Shown here: positions 35,353 to 44,687 of the stretch, one piece after another
Layout: each line of letters starts with the position of its first letter
How positions within the stretch are numbered: the first letter of the stretch is position 1
Assembly (NCBI GenBank): GCA_033816765.1
Contig: CM066288.1
Coordinates: 2,418,001-2,482,000, forward strand
Reading direction: 5' to 3'
Length of the DNA: 64,000 nucleotides
DNA from: Nothopassalora personata
Lineage: Eukaryota > Ascomycota > Dothideomycetes > Mycosphaerellales > Mycosphaerellaceae
Translations under genes and position numbers: made by a program
The notes under the pieces: model-generated
The model's database searches: none
What the model was told of the DNA's origin: nothing
Seen by the model: only the letters and a program-made list of their open reading frames with translations

Positions 35353-36387
35353 ATGTCGGCCGTACCCTCCTCGCTACCGTTCTCGGTCCGCTCCTCCTCC
35401 TCTAGTAGTACTAGTAGTGTTAGTACTACTAGCGCCTTAGAGGACGAGCGCCGCTAGGCGGCTCTAGTGCGTAACGTACCTAGAACGCCTAGTAGTCGTA
35501 AGCGACTAGTATTACCCACGTAGCTACTAACGCCCTCGCCCGCTACTAAGCTCTCGTAGAAGATTAATATGTACATACGGTGCCTCCTATACTTCGTTAG
35601 GGGTAAGGCTACGCGCGCCGCCTACGATTCGTATACTAACTACTTACTAGACGAGACCGATAACTGTAATAGTATTACTACCGGCGAGCTCCTAAAGAAG
35701 TGTAGCCGCTATAGGCGCATTAAATATAGCTACGTGCCTAATACTAGCTACGCTATCGTATCGCTAGTAAGCCGCCTACGCGCCGCGCGCTCCTAGCGCG
35801 ACTTCCTTACGGCTATAATAGGCTAGGCGCCTATAGACCTCTAGTAGTAGGAGCTAGTAGAGTAGATCCGCCTATGTACCTAGCTAGGTAACGACATTAC
35901 GGAGGTAAGTCGCTACTTCGCTTCTACGAGTCGACTACTACTCGCGAGTAGGGCTCTAGTACGTCTCCTATGCTTCGGCTAACCTATTCTATAGGCTATT
36001 AGGCAGTTTAATGCCTATAAGCATAAGCGTGCCGGGGAAACCCGTATACGTGCCTCTACCGCCGCTAGCACTGCCGCCGCCCCCGCCGTAGAAGCCCTCG
36101 CGCTCTAGTAGGAGTAGAACCGCGCCCTTAATAGGCTTTTCGAACTCGGCCGCGCCGTAAGTCGCATATTCCTCGTATACGTGTACCCTACTAACCGTAG
36201 TCCTAGTTCCTATAGGCGTAGAACATCGATACTACTACCGCCGACTAGGCATTCCTACCTAAGTTACTACGCGATAACAACTAAGGCGCTTGCCTCACAC
36301 GCTACTCGCGGGCTCCTCGCCTACTACTACTCTACGTGGCCCCTAATAGGCGCGCTACTCTTTAGCTTTTGTTTTGTTTATAGTTAA
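35353..36387 (+). pseudogene. Antisense accessory gene of family A (copy in A2)
   Basis: Opposite strand to A2 pol, ATG 35353 to TAA 36385-36387, 1035 nt, exactly the length of the A1 copy. It starts MSAVPSSLPFSVR followed by a serine run. The central open block 35569-35796 encodes the same 75 residues as in A1. A second open block at 36181-36387 is in the same frame and ends GALLFSFCFVYS. The internal stops sit where CAG, CAA or TGG are expected. The frame, not just the DNA, has been kept, as shown by the diverged D copy. Confidence 0.72.
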
Positions 36388-36419
36388 GAAAAGTTTTATT
36401 TATACTCTAGTGCTCCTAC

Positions 36420-39400
36420 GCTAGTCTCATTTACTTCTCCTTAACGCCTTATAGTCGGCTACTATACGACCCGTATTCGCGAGGCCCTCTACTAGTTCCT
36501 AGCTATTATACTCCTCTAGCTAGTCCTTCTACTAGACTAGATACTATAGCCTACCCTTACGCTTACGCCTATCTAGTACTGCCTCTACCTTATACTCTCC
36601 GTCCTTATTAGCTGGAGGGGGTACGGGTCTATTCTTATTGCTACCGATATACGGCTCGAGGAGAGAGACATAGAAGACGTTATAGAGCCTTAAGTTGGCT
36701 AGTAGCGCTAGGCGGTACGCCTACGAACCGATAGCGTCCGTAATACGGTATAGGCCGATAAACTTCGGACCTATCTTCTTCTTTAGTACTGCTAACTTAA
36801 GGTTCTTCGTTAATAATAGGACTAAGTCACCTACGCGGTAGGTCTTAGCTTAGTAGGTCTTATTATAGTAGCGAGCCTAGCTTTCTACTACAGCCTTCTA
36901 TCGCTCCTCGAGTATAGCGCGTAGTTCTCGCATACGACTCGTAGCTATTACCGCTACTAGTACTTCCCCCCCCTAGGTCTCGTCTCGAGATCTAGTTAGT
37001 GTAGGGGTAATCTTAGGTCGCTAACCGTGCGCTATCTCGAACGGACTTATCCGTAGTGTTAGGTAGATGCTATTATTAGCTACGAATTTAGCTACTATAA
37101 GCTACTTAGCCCACTTAGTTTAATTGTTACTATAGTAATAACGAAGATATTATTCGAGGGTTTAGTTTACCCTCTTAGTTTAGCCGTTAGTCTAAGGGTA
37201 AAAGGCTATAGATAGCTTACGCTTTACACGCGCCTCGAAGTAGAAGTCACTCTAAAACTAACTAGTAAAGACCGGACCTCGGTCGCTTACTATACCTAAC
37301 GGGACACTATAGTGTCGTACGACTTCGTCTCGTAGGAGCCTCGTAAGCTCTACGGCTATGCAAGTCTTCGTCGTCGGGATATATAAGCTCATTTTTAAGT
37401 AGCGATCGACTATTACTAGGATCGCATTATATACGTAACCGGCTCGCGTGCTTAGAGGTAGGTCCGTAATAAAATCCATAGTGATTTCCTACTATAGCCG
37501 CTCCGGTCTAGGAAGCGGTTATAGCTCGCCGTAGGGTCGATAGCGCCTCGCCTTCGAACCCTAGCAGGTTCTATAGGCTTAGACGTATTGCTTCACGTCC
37601 GTGCTAAGTGAGTCCTACTAATAATTACGTCGTAATAGCTCTTTAGTCTTAGTCCTTCTAAAGTAACCCGCGAGGACGTCGTCGTAGTGCATACGAATTA
37701 GATGCGACCTAATTGCGCGATCCCTAGGTACTACGATCGCGTCTCCGTAGTATATAAGGTTATCCTTTATATACTATCCCTTAGCGTCCCTCGCGCTTAG
37801 CGCCTACGCTAAGTATATAACATACTAGTCGTCTTACTACTACGCGATCTTAATTAAGAGTAGGATTAACTTACCCGTCGAGCTATAAGCTTAATCCTAT
37901 ATTACTATAGCGTACACTACTACTAGTAACGACGGCTTCTCTTAATAGGGAAGGTCACCCCTCCGTACTACTATCGTCGCGCCTATGTCGCCCTATATCG
38001 CCTCGTAGGTAGTAAGAACGCGCTTTACCGTCGGCTCGCTTATCCCCTCTAGAGACTCCTTCTAGAAAGATAGCTTACTTTATAAGGTAGGTAGCAAGTT
38101 CGAAGTTTATTACGTTATAACTACGTAGTTACTACGTCTCGAAGGCGCGTCGGCTAGGTTTGTCTTACCCGGCCGATACTCTACTATAAAATTAAAAGAC
38201 TATAGAAACGTAGCCTATCGAGCTTACCGCCCATTTAGCTACTTTACTATTATAAAGCCCTATAGGTTAGCGTAGTCGACTAGCACTCGTACCGTATACG
38301 TAGCGCCCTCTAAGTATAGCCTCTAATGCTTAAAAGCCTTAACTACTATAAGTAGCTCCTAATCGTACGTCTCGTAGTTGCACTCGGTAGGTATTATCTT
38401 ACGAGAATAGAAGGCAATTAGATACTACTTAGTCCTAAATAGCTAAGAGATAATGCCTACAATCGTAAAACCTAACGCGTCGGTTTCGACTCGCGTGCGT
38501 AGCGTAGGATCGAAGTACCTAAGTATTAGTACACCTAAGAATCCGGCCTTAAGCTATCAAAACGCCTACTCTTCGCTTAAGGTCTACGTAAGAGGGCCCT
38601 ACTTCTTACCGTCCTTAGATCCCTTTAGTAGGTCCGTTAGGGGCTTGTAGACCCTTAAGTATCCTTCTATAAAACGCCGGTAGAAGTTGCAAAACCTAAG
38701 AAAGGACTAGACCTTATAAAAGGTCGTAGGTGTAGGCTATTCCTCGATAGCGGCTACACTACTCCTATCTATCAACACGCCTACGGCGCTTACGATAAAC
38801 CTAAGGAACTCTATACTCTCCTAGAAGAAGTGACACTTCTTAGGGTTTACGAATAGAGTAAACTTCCGTAGCCTCTCTAGTACCGCGCGTACGGCTCGTA
38901 CGTGTGCCTTACGCGTCTCGCTATAGATAAGGATATTATCTAGGTAGACTACGTAAATGTTATTAACTAAGCCGGTTAGCGCCTTATTAATATATCCTTA
39001 AAAGGTTACTAGTGCGTTAGTTAACCCGAACGGTATCACTAGGTACTCGTAGTATCCATATCGCGTACGAAACGCAGTCTTCTACTTATCGCCTCGCTTA
39101 ATAGGGATACGATAGTAGGCGTCCTTTAAATCGATTATAGTAAAGAACCTAGAACCTAACAGCCTATCTAGCGTCTCGCTAATTAGGGGTAGGGGGTATC
39201 GGTTCTTTACTATAATCTTATTTAGGCCTCTATAATCTACATAGAGCCTAAGAGTACTATTCTTCTTTAGCACGAATAGGATAGGCGCACCCGCCTCGCT
39301 TACGGATCGCCTAATCTACCCCTTCTCCATTGCTTACGTAAGGTACTCCTTTAAGGCCTCTAGCTCAGTTAAGGACTATTAGTATAGCGGCTGAAAAGGG

Positions 39401-39988
39401 GGTTTCTTTCCTTTAACGAGATTAATCGTATACTTAACCCCGTCGGGCATCTTACGCTTCGCCTACTTATTAGGTGCGTATATATCTCGGAAGTCTATAA
39501 ATTCTTTAGGCTACGAGGGGCCCTCTCCTTCGGGTACTGCGCCCTCTCCTTCGGGTACTACTATAGTAATAGCCCGAACACTTATCGTATAAACCTACTC
39601 TAAGCTCTCGAGATCCTTAAGGAACTCGCGTGCGTCACGCTACTAAATCGTAGGCGTCTCTACACCGTAGTACCACTAGTTATCCTTATCGGCCTTTACT
39701 ATCCAATTACGATGCCGCTAGGGTCTACCTAAAATCACTAATAGCCTACCTATAGGTACCGCGTAGTAGATAGCGTCACTTACGCGCTCTACTCCCGCGT
39801 TATTAGCGAGTCGTAGCCGAACCGTAAAGGCGCCGTAGCAATACCCTAGGTTATGCGTATACGACTCTAACTTCGGTAGCCTTGCCCTATTAATAGGTTG
39901 CATTTAATGTCGGAGTATATACTTATACGACACTAGGCTAATATCCGTACAGTTATCTAGGAGAAACGTAGCCTCGCGAAAGCCCTTA
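36420..39988 (-). pseudogene. A2 pol (protease to integrase), RIP-inactivated
   Basis: Same protein as in A1 read on the minus strand. The integrase core is at 37479-37258 (MDFITDLPLSTRAGYVYN...SDRGPVF). RT at 39273-39082 includes [20 protein letters not shown] and [14 protein letters not shown]. The protease region is at 39903-39718. It is interrupted just upstream of the protease by element C; gag continues beyond 47681. Confidence 0.85.
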
Positions 39989-40180
39989 TGACACGAGGCC
40001 TACGAGTGTAAGAGGGAAACGTAGGGTGTAGGGAATAGAGACGTAGTTAGACGAAGTATCTAGAGGTAACGCGCGAAGTACGAAAGATAAAGCAAAGCGC
40101 CGAGGCGTCGCGCTAGCGCCGGGAGATCACGTGACCCTGATCACGTGACCGAACATCCAAATCAAGGTCGCTTCGTGACA
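39989..40180 (-). repeat. Element C 3' LTR (192 bp)
   Basis: TGACACGAGG...CGCTTCGTGACA on the plus strand. It contains a direct repeat of GATCACGTGACC (about 40126-40150) with two CACGTG cores. The last 68 nt of pol, including its stop, lie inside it. Confidence 0.97.
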
Positions 40181-41816
40181 GTACCCCCCCCTCCACGAGA
40201 CGAGCTCCTGCGACGTCGTTCAGGCTATTGCGTTGCGTGCCAGTTGCACTTGCGTGCTTGCTGGTATTGCTTGTTCGCTGCTCATCATATGACGGCTGAC
40301 TGCTGGTGTGCGAGTGTTGTTGCATGGTCTCACCCATTGAAGAGGTAGGCCGCTTTGAAGAACTTCCATCCAGTCGAATGCCTTCTGCGAGTGAGTAGAA
40401 AGGAGGCGTGGACTTCGTAGGCGGTGTGGCGTCTCCGGAGATCACTGCGAGACCATAAACTGAGACGCTAAATACGTGCGCCATGAACTCATCGTCAACC
40501 TCCGTAGGTCGTGGCTTGTCTGGGTATGCGCGGTGAAATTCTTGCACCAGCTCCTCAGCACCTGGCAGCAGTGAGGTGTATGGGCGTTCGCTCATTGTGC
40601 CGTCCTTCCACAAAACCTTGTACCAGACTTTGCGGTATTTTATCCTTGAGTCAACCACCTCTTGAACTTCCCATTCAGTCGATTCTTTACCATCTCTTAC
40701 TATTTCGAGCGGCGGCGGCGGCGGCAGGTGCTGTCCAGGCAGCGGGTCTTCGGGTGCGCGGCGTAGGAGACTCGAGTGGAAAACATCGTGGAGGTGGGCG
40801 AGATCAGAGTTAGGTGGGAATCGCAGGCGGTAGGAACGGCGCCCAATAGGCTCGACGACTTCGAAGGGACCGAATGCTTTACTGTCGAGTTTCTTGGATG
40901 GTCGTGTAGTGCGGATGTTGCGTGCGTCGAGGAAGACTTTGTCGCCCTTTTGGAAATTTGGTGCGGGTGCACGTGCCACATTAGCTTGATCCGTGTTCTT
41001 GGCTTGGGTCCAAGCGTGCTCCGCTCGCATTTGCTCGAGCACGGCCTGTGTGAATTGCTCAAAGTCTCTGAGGTTGTCTGCAAAGGTGTCGGCTGCATCA
41101 AGCTGTTTCACCTTGTCTGCCGTGACTTGTGGACGGGCTTCAGATGGCTTCACATTCATCCCTAAGCTCGGGTGCCTTCCTGTGTTCGCAAAGAATGGTG
41201 TAACGCCTGTGCTGGCAGCTACATGGTTGTTCATCGCGAATTCCGCGGTCGGCAGCCAGTTAACCCAGTCGTCCTGGAGATAGTTACTGAAAGCTCGCAA
41301 GTATTGCTCTAACGCTTGGTTAGTTCGCTCCGATTGACCGTCGGTCTCTGGGTGGAAGGAAGTTGACAGGTTTTGTTTGATGCCGAGCCGCTGGCAGAGT
41401 CGTTCCCAGAAGGCGCTTACAAACTGCGTCCCGCGGTCTGACACAAATATTTCTGCGACGCCGTGATGGGGCATAATGTAATGGTAGTACAGGTCAGCTG
41501 TGTGTTCTGCATCCATACGGTCCGTAGGGATGAAGTGCACCTGCTTGGAGAGCATGTCTGTTACTGTCAGGATATTGGTGTATGTCTTGCCATCTCTGCG
41601 AGATTTGCTAGGCGGCAGGTCGACTATGAAGTCCATGGCGACGTGTTTCCAGACGTCCGGTGGTGTACGATGGGCGGAGAGCGTCCCTTGGTACCGTGAA
41701 CGAGACGGTGTTGATCTCCTACAGATGTAGCAGTTGCGCACGTATTGGGTGATGTCTTTCTGCATGAAAGGCCACCATAGGTCATGGCGTAGAATCAGTT
41801 CGTGTGTGCGTGCCAT
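40113..41816 (-). CDS. Element C integrase and chromodomain part of pol
   Basis: 567 codons from ATG 41816, in the same frame as 44618-41820, separated only by TAA 41822-41820. So it is the C-terminal half of one polyprotein, not a separate gene. The HHCC zinc domain spans the stop: GH lies before it, then H5, C29 and C32 (CYICRRS). The integrase catalytic triad is D62 (AMDFIVDLPP), D127 (SDRGTQF) and E163 (ETDGQSE), with the canonical 35-residue spacing. Then comes a conserved integrase C-terminal domain (GDKVFLDARNIRTTRPSKKL, FEVVEPIGRRSYRLRFP) and a chromodomain-like WEVQEVVDSRIKYRKVWYKV at about residues 390-445, placing C near the chromoviruses. A long Ser/Thr-rich tail ends inside the LTR. 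Confidence 0.92.
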   Translation of the reverse strand: MARTHELILRHDLWWPFMQKDITQYVRNCYICRRSTPSRSRYQGTLSAHRTPPDVWKHVAMDFIVDLPPSKSRRDGKTYTNILTVTDMLSKQVHFIPTDRMDAEHTADLYYHYIMPHHGVAEIFVSDRGTQFVSAFWERLCQRLGIKQNLSTSFHPETDGQSERTNQALEQYLRAFSNYLQDDWVNWLPTAEFAMNNHVAASTGVTPFFANTGRHPSLGMNVKPSEARPQVTADKVKQLDAADTFADNLRDFEQFTQAVLEQMRAEHAWTQAKNTDQANVARAPAPNFQKGDKVFLDARNIRTTRPSKKLDSKAFGPFEVVEPIGRRSYRLRFPPNSDLAHLHDVFHSSLLRRAPEDPLPGQHLPPPPPLEIVRDGKESTEWEVQEVVDSRIKYRKVWYKVLWKDGTMSERPYTSLLPGAEELVQEFHRAYPDKPRPTEVDDEFMAHVFSVSVYGLAVISGDATPPTKSTPPFYSLAEGIRLDGSSSKRPTSSMGETMQQHSHTSSQPSYDEQRTSNTSKHASATGTQRNSLNDVAGARLVEGGVLSRSDLDLDVRSRDQGHVISRR

Positions 41817-41819
41817 GCC

Positions 41820-44681
41820 TTAATGCCCAGCAAGAGGCGCGTCATGGTAGCTCTGCACTATCTTTGTGCGTAGGTTGCGGTATTCCGGCACAAACAGCCT
41901 GTTGTTCACGTACAGCCTCCCGTCTTGCATGCGGCACTCTGAAGCTGTAATCTTGCGCTGTTGCAGAAACTCAGACGTCTTGCGGTCGCGGAGATCTTTC
42001 TGAAGGCGCTTCATACGCATGCTGAAGCGTGGGTCCTTGTAAGCTGTATTGAGCATTGAGAGCACGTTGTCGTCCGAGTCTGCTGGTTGCTGCAACTCCG
42101 GCCAGTCTTCCTTGGGAGTGTCTGGCTCGTTGGGCGTTGGCTGGTCAGGGACTGTCGCCAGATCTGACCCGTCTTCTAGCGCTTGTTCAGGTGCCTTATG
42201 CTCGTCATCTTTTGGGACTTCGGGGATGTTCGCATTCTCGTCGTCCGCATTCTCGTCGTTCGCTTTGTTGGCCAGCCTAGCGCTTCGTCGAGGTTCTGTA
42301 GGCGGGTCCGTGGTGATTGCGAATGCGGAGACTATATCCAGGTTATCCGGCTTCAAGATGGTTTGTTCGCGGTACTGTGTCCGTGCATCAATCCCTTCAG
42401 GCAGGTCTTGGGAGCGTCTCGTCAGGCTGTCCGGTTTGGTGCCCTGGACGCCCGGTCGATACGTGATCTTGAAGTTGAATTGTGACAGGAACTCGGCCCA
42501 CCTAGCCTGGCGCTGGTTGAGTTGCTTCGTGGACATAAACCACTCCAGGTTCTTGTGATCTGACAGCACTCGGATGGGTTTCTGGTCATCCGCCTCTGGC
42601 ACTAGTTCGTACTGCCATTCTTCGAACGTCTTGACAATAGCGAGCAGCTCCTTGTCGTAGATGTCGTAGTTGCATTCTTGCGGACTCATCTTCTTGGAGA
42701 AGTAGGCTATCGGCTTGAGCAGAAACTCGCCTTCCTTCTCCGGATCTGGGTGCTTCTGGGACAGAACGCCTGCAGTTACGTAGTCTGACGCATCCGTCTC
42801 AATCCAAACTTCCAGTCCTGGTTGGAAGTGTGCCAGGATTGGTGCTGAGACGAATCGCTTCTTCAGCTTATCGAATGCTTGCTGGCATCCCTCGTCCCAC
42901 TGCCAGGGTGTATCTTTCTTTGTCAGTGCTGTGAGCTTGCGCACGACTCTTGAATACTCATAGATGAAGCGTCTGTAGAAACCACTGAACCCGAGGAACG
43001 CAAGGACGTCCTTGACGTTCCGGGGTGTCTCCCAGTTCTGGATTGCTTCAACCTTAACTGGATCCATCTCGATACCTTCGGTAGTGACAATAAGGCCAAG
43101 GTACTTGATCTTCTTGACGAAGAATTCGCTCTTGTCAATGTCGATAGGCATACCGGCTTCGCCTACTTTCTTAATGACTGCTCGTACGTGCTGGACATGT
43201 TCTTCTTCGCTGTCGCTGTAGATAAGAACATCGTCAAGATAGACTGTGCAGAACCGATCGAGGTACTCTCGCAGTACTTCATTAATTCGTCTCTGCCAAC
43301 TGCTTGGCCCGTTGCAGAGCCCGAACGGCATAACCTTGAACTCGTAGAGGCCATATCTTGTGATGAAGGCTGTCAGCCATTCCTGTCCATGCGCAATGCG
43401 AAGGTTGTTGAATGCTGCTACGATGTCGAGTTTCGAGAACATCTTGGCCTTAGCCAGACGATCCAGGGTTTCTCGGATCAAAGGAATAGGATATCGGTCC
43501 TTAATCGTGAGGGCGTTCAATGCTCTGTAATCGACGCATACGCGCAGTCCACCACCAGGCTTCTTGACAATGAGCAGTGGTGATGCGCAGGGCGACTTGC
43601 TTTCTTGCAATGAACCGTTTGCAAGGCCATCGTCGAGAAACTTCCGTACCACGGCCAACTGCTCAGCATTCATTGGGATCATCTTGCGATAAGGCGGTGT
43701 AGTACCTGGTTTGAGCTTAATCTCATGGTCACTAGGACCATGCTCAGGCAGTACAAACTCCGACTTGTGCTTGAAGTACAGAGCTAGATCCTTAAGCACT
43801 GCTGGCAGCTTTTCTTCTGGGTTCGACTTCTTGCACGCTGTCATGAAGCGTTCCCAGTCCTCTGGCGCCATCGCGAAGCATGAAAGTTGTTCTCCCTCCC
43901 CCCCAAACGGATCTTGCGGTGGCGGCTTATCGGGTGGTTCGGGTGGGACGTCGTCAGGTGGTGGTGTTAGGTCTTCAGGCCAAAGGGCAAAGAGCTGATT
44001 GTCCTTATCCTTTGACATCTTCATGAACGCTTGCGCACTGACGATGTCGATATCATCAGAGCTGTGAAAGTTAGGGTCGACGTTGTGGGTCTTGCCGCGA
44101 CGATCTATTGTTACGACGCAGACCAGACTTCTGAAGTTATGGTTCAAGCAGCAGTTCGTGCTGTTGAAGGTCATTGTCCTGTTCTTGAAGCTGATCTCGG
44201 GGTCATGTTGTTCTAGCCATGACATTCCGATGACGATGTCATATGTGTCAAGGTCTGTAACGTAGTACAGATCCTGGTCGCGATGTGCTCCGACGTCCAG
44301 GGTGACGAGGACTGCATGTGTTATCATAGAGCGGTGCCCGTCCGCAAGTCGCAAACGCTTAGGTTTCGCAAGAGGGATAAGGTCAAGGTGATGTGTGCGC
44401 ACGAAGTTGTTATGGATGAAGAGGTCTGTTGCGCCTGTGTCGATCAAACTTTTTGCATTATGAGGTCCTAGTCTACTGTGTACCTTTGCAGAGCATACAA
44501 GGTGTTTGCCCTGTCTAGGCTGGACAGTGACGTTCTGGATGCCTCCTGCTGTCTCGGCACAAGACAGTGCAAGTTCGTTGTTGTCATAATCGTCATCTCT
44601 TAGGGTGCAAAGGTTCATCTCTTCTTCATGTTCTTCGTTTGAGCAAGGCTTAGGGTCGCGACTTGACTCTAAGCCTGAGCA
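41820..44681 (-). CDS. Element C protease, reverse transcriptase and RNase H part of pol
   Basis: The first ATG in this frame is at 44618 (932 codons), but the frame is open back across the end of gag, so translation probably enters by -1 frameshift near 44681. Counting from 44618: aspartic protease DTGA at 60-63 with VIGMSWL as partner region; RT about 340-520 with LRVCVDYRALNALTIKDRYP, KLDIVAAFNN and the catalytic YLDDVLIYS at 460; RNase H from about 605 (WIETDASDY...YDKELLAIVK). A charged linker rich in Asp, Glu and Pro follows, then the start of the integrase zinc domain (YHDAPLAGH) and TAA. Nothing else is broken. Confidence 0.93.
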   Translation of the reverse strand, partial: CSGLESSRDPKPCSNEEHEEEMNLCTLRDDDYDNNELALSCAETAGGIQNVTVQPRQGKHLVCSAKVHSRLGPHNAKSLIDTGATDLFIHNNFVRTHHLDLIPLAKPKRLRLADGHRSMITHAVLVTLDVGAHRDQDLYYVTDLDTYDIVIGMSWLEQHDPEISFKNRTMTFNSTNCCLNHNFRSLVCVVTIDRRGKTHNVDPNFHSSDDIDIVSAQAFMKMSKDKDNQLFALWPEDLTPPPDDVPPEPPDKPPPQDPFGGEGEQLSCFAMAPEDWERFMTACKKSNPEEKLPAVLKDLALYFKHKSEFVLPEHGPSDHEIKLKPGTTPPYRKMIPMNAEQLAVVRKFLDDGLANGSLQESKSPCASPLLIVKKPGGGLRVCVDYRALNALTIKDRYPIPLIRETLDRLAKAKMFSKLDIVAAFNNLRIAHGQEWLTAFITRYGLYEFKVMPFGLCNGPSSWQRRINEVLREYLDRFCTVYLDDVLIYSDSEEEHVQHVRAVIKKVGEAGMPIDIDKSEFFVKKIKYLGLIVTTEGIEMDPVKVEAIQNWETPRNVKDVLAFLGFSGFYRRFIYEYSRVVRKLTALTKKDTPWQWDEGCQQAFDKLKKRFVSAPILAHFQPGLEVWIETDASDYVTAGVLSQKHPDPEKEGEFLLKPIAYFSKKMSPQECNYDIYDKELLAIVKTFEEWQYELVPEADDQKPIRVLSDHKNLEWFMSTKQLNQRQARWAEFLSQFNFKITYRPGVQGTKPDSLTRRSQDLPEGIDARTQYREQTILKPDNLDIVSAFAITTDPPTEPRRSARLANKANDENADDENANIPEVPKDDEHKAPEQALEDGSDLATVPDQPTPNEPDTPKEDWPELQQPADSDDNVLSMLNTAYKDPRFSMRMKRLQKDLRDRKTSEFLQQRKITASECRMQDGRLYVNNRLFVPEYRNLRTKIVQSYHDAPLAGH

Positions 44682-44687
44682 TTTCCC
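44646..44687 (-). promoter_or_regulatory. -1 programmed ribosomal frameshift signal between gag and pol
   Basis: On the minus strand the slippery heptamer G_GGA_AAT (44687-44681) is in phase with gag codons CAG GGA AAT. After four bases an 8-bp perfect stem follows, AGGCTTAG (44676-44669) pairing with CTAAGCCT (44653-44646) around a 15-nt loop. The gag stop TAG is within the first arm. A -1 slip leads directly into the open pol frame. Heptamer pattern X_XXY_YYZ plus nearby stem is the classical arrangement. Confidence 0.7.
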
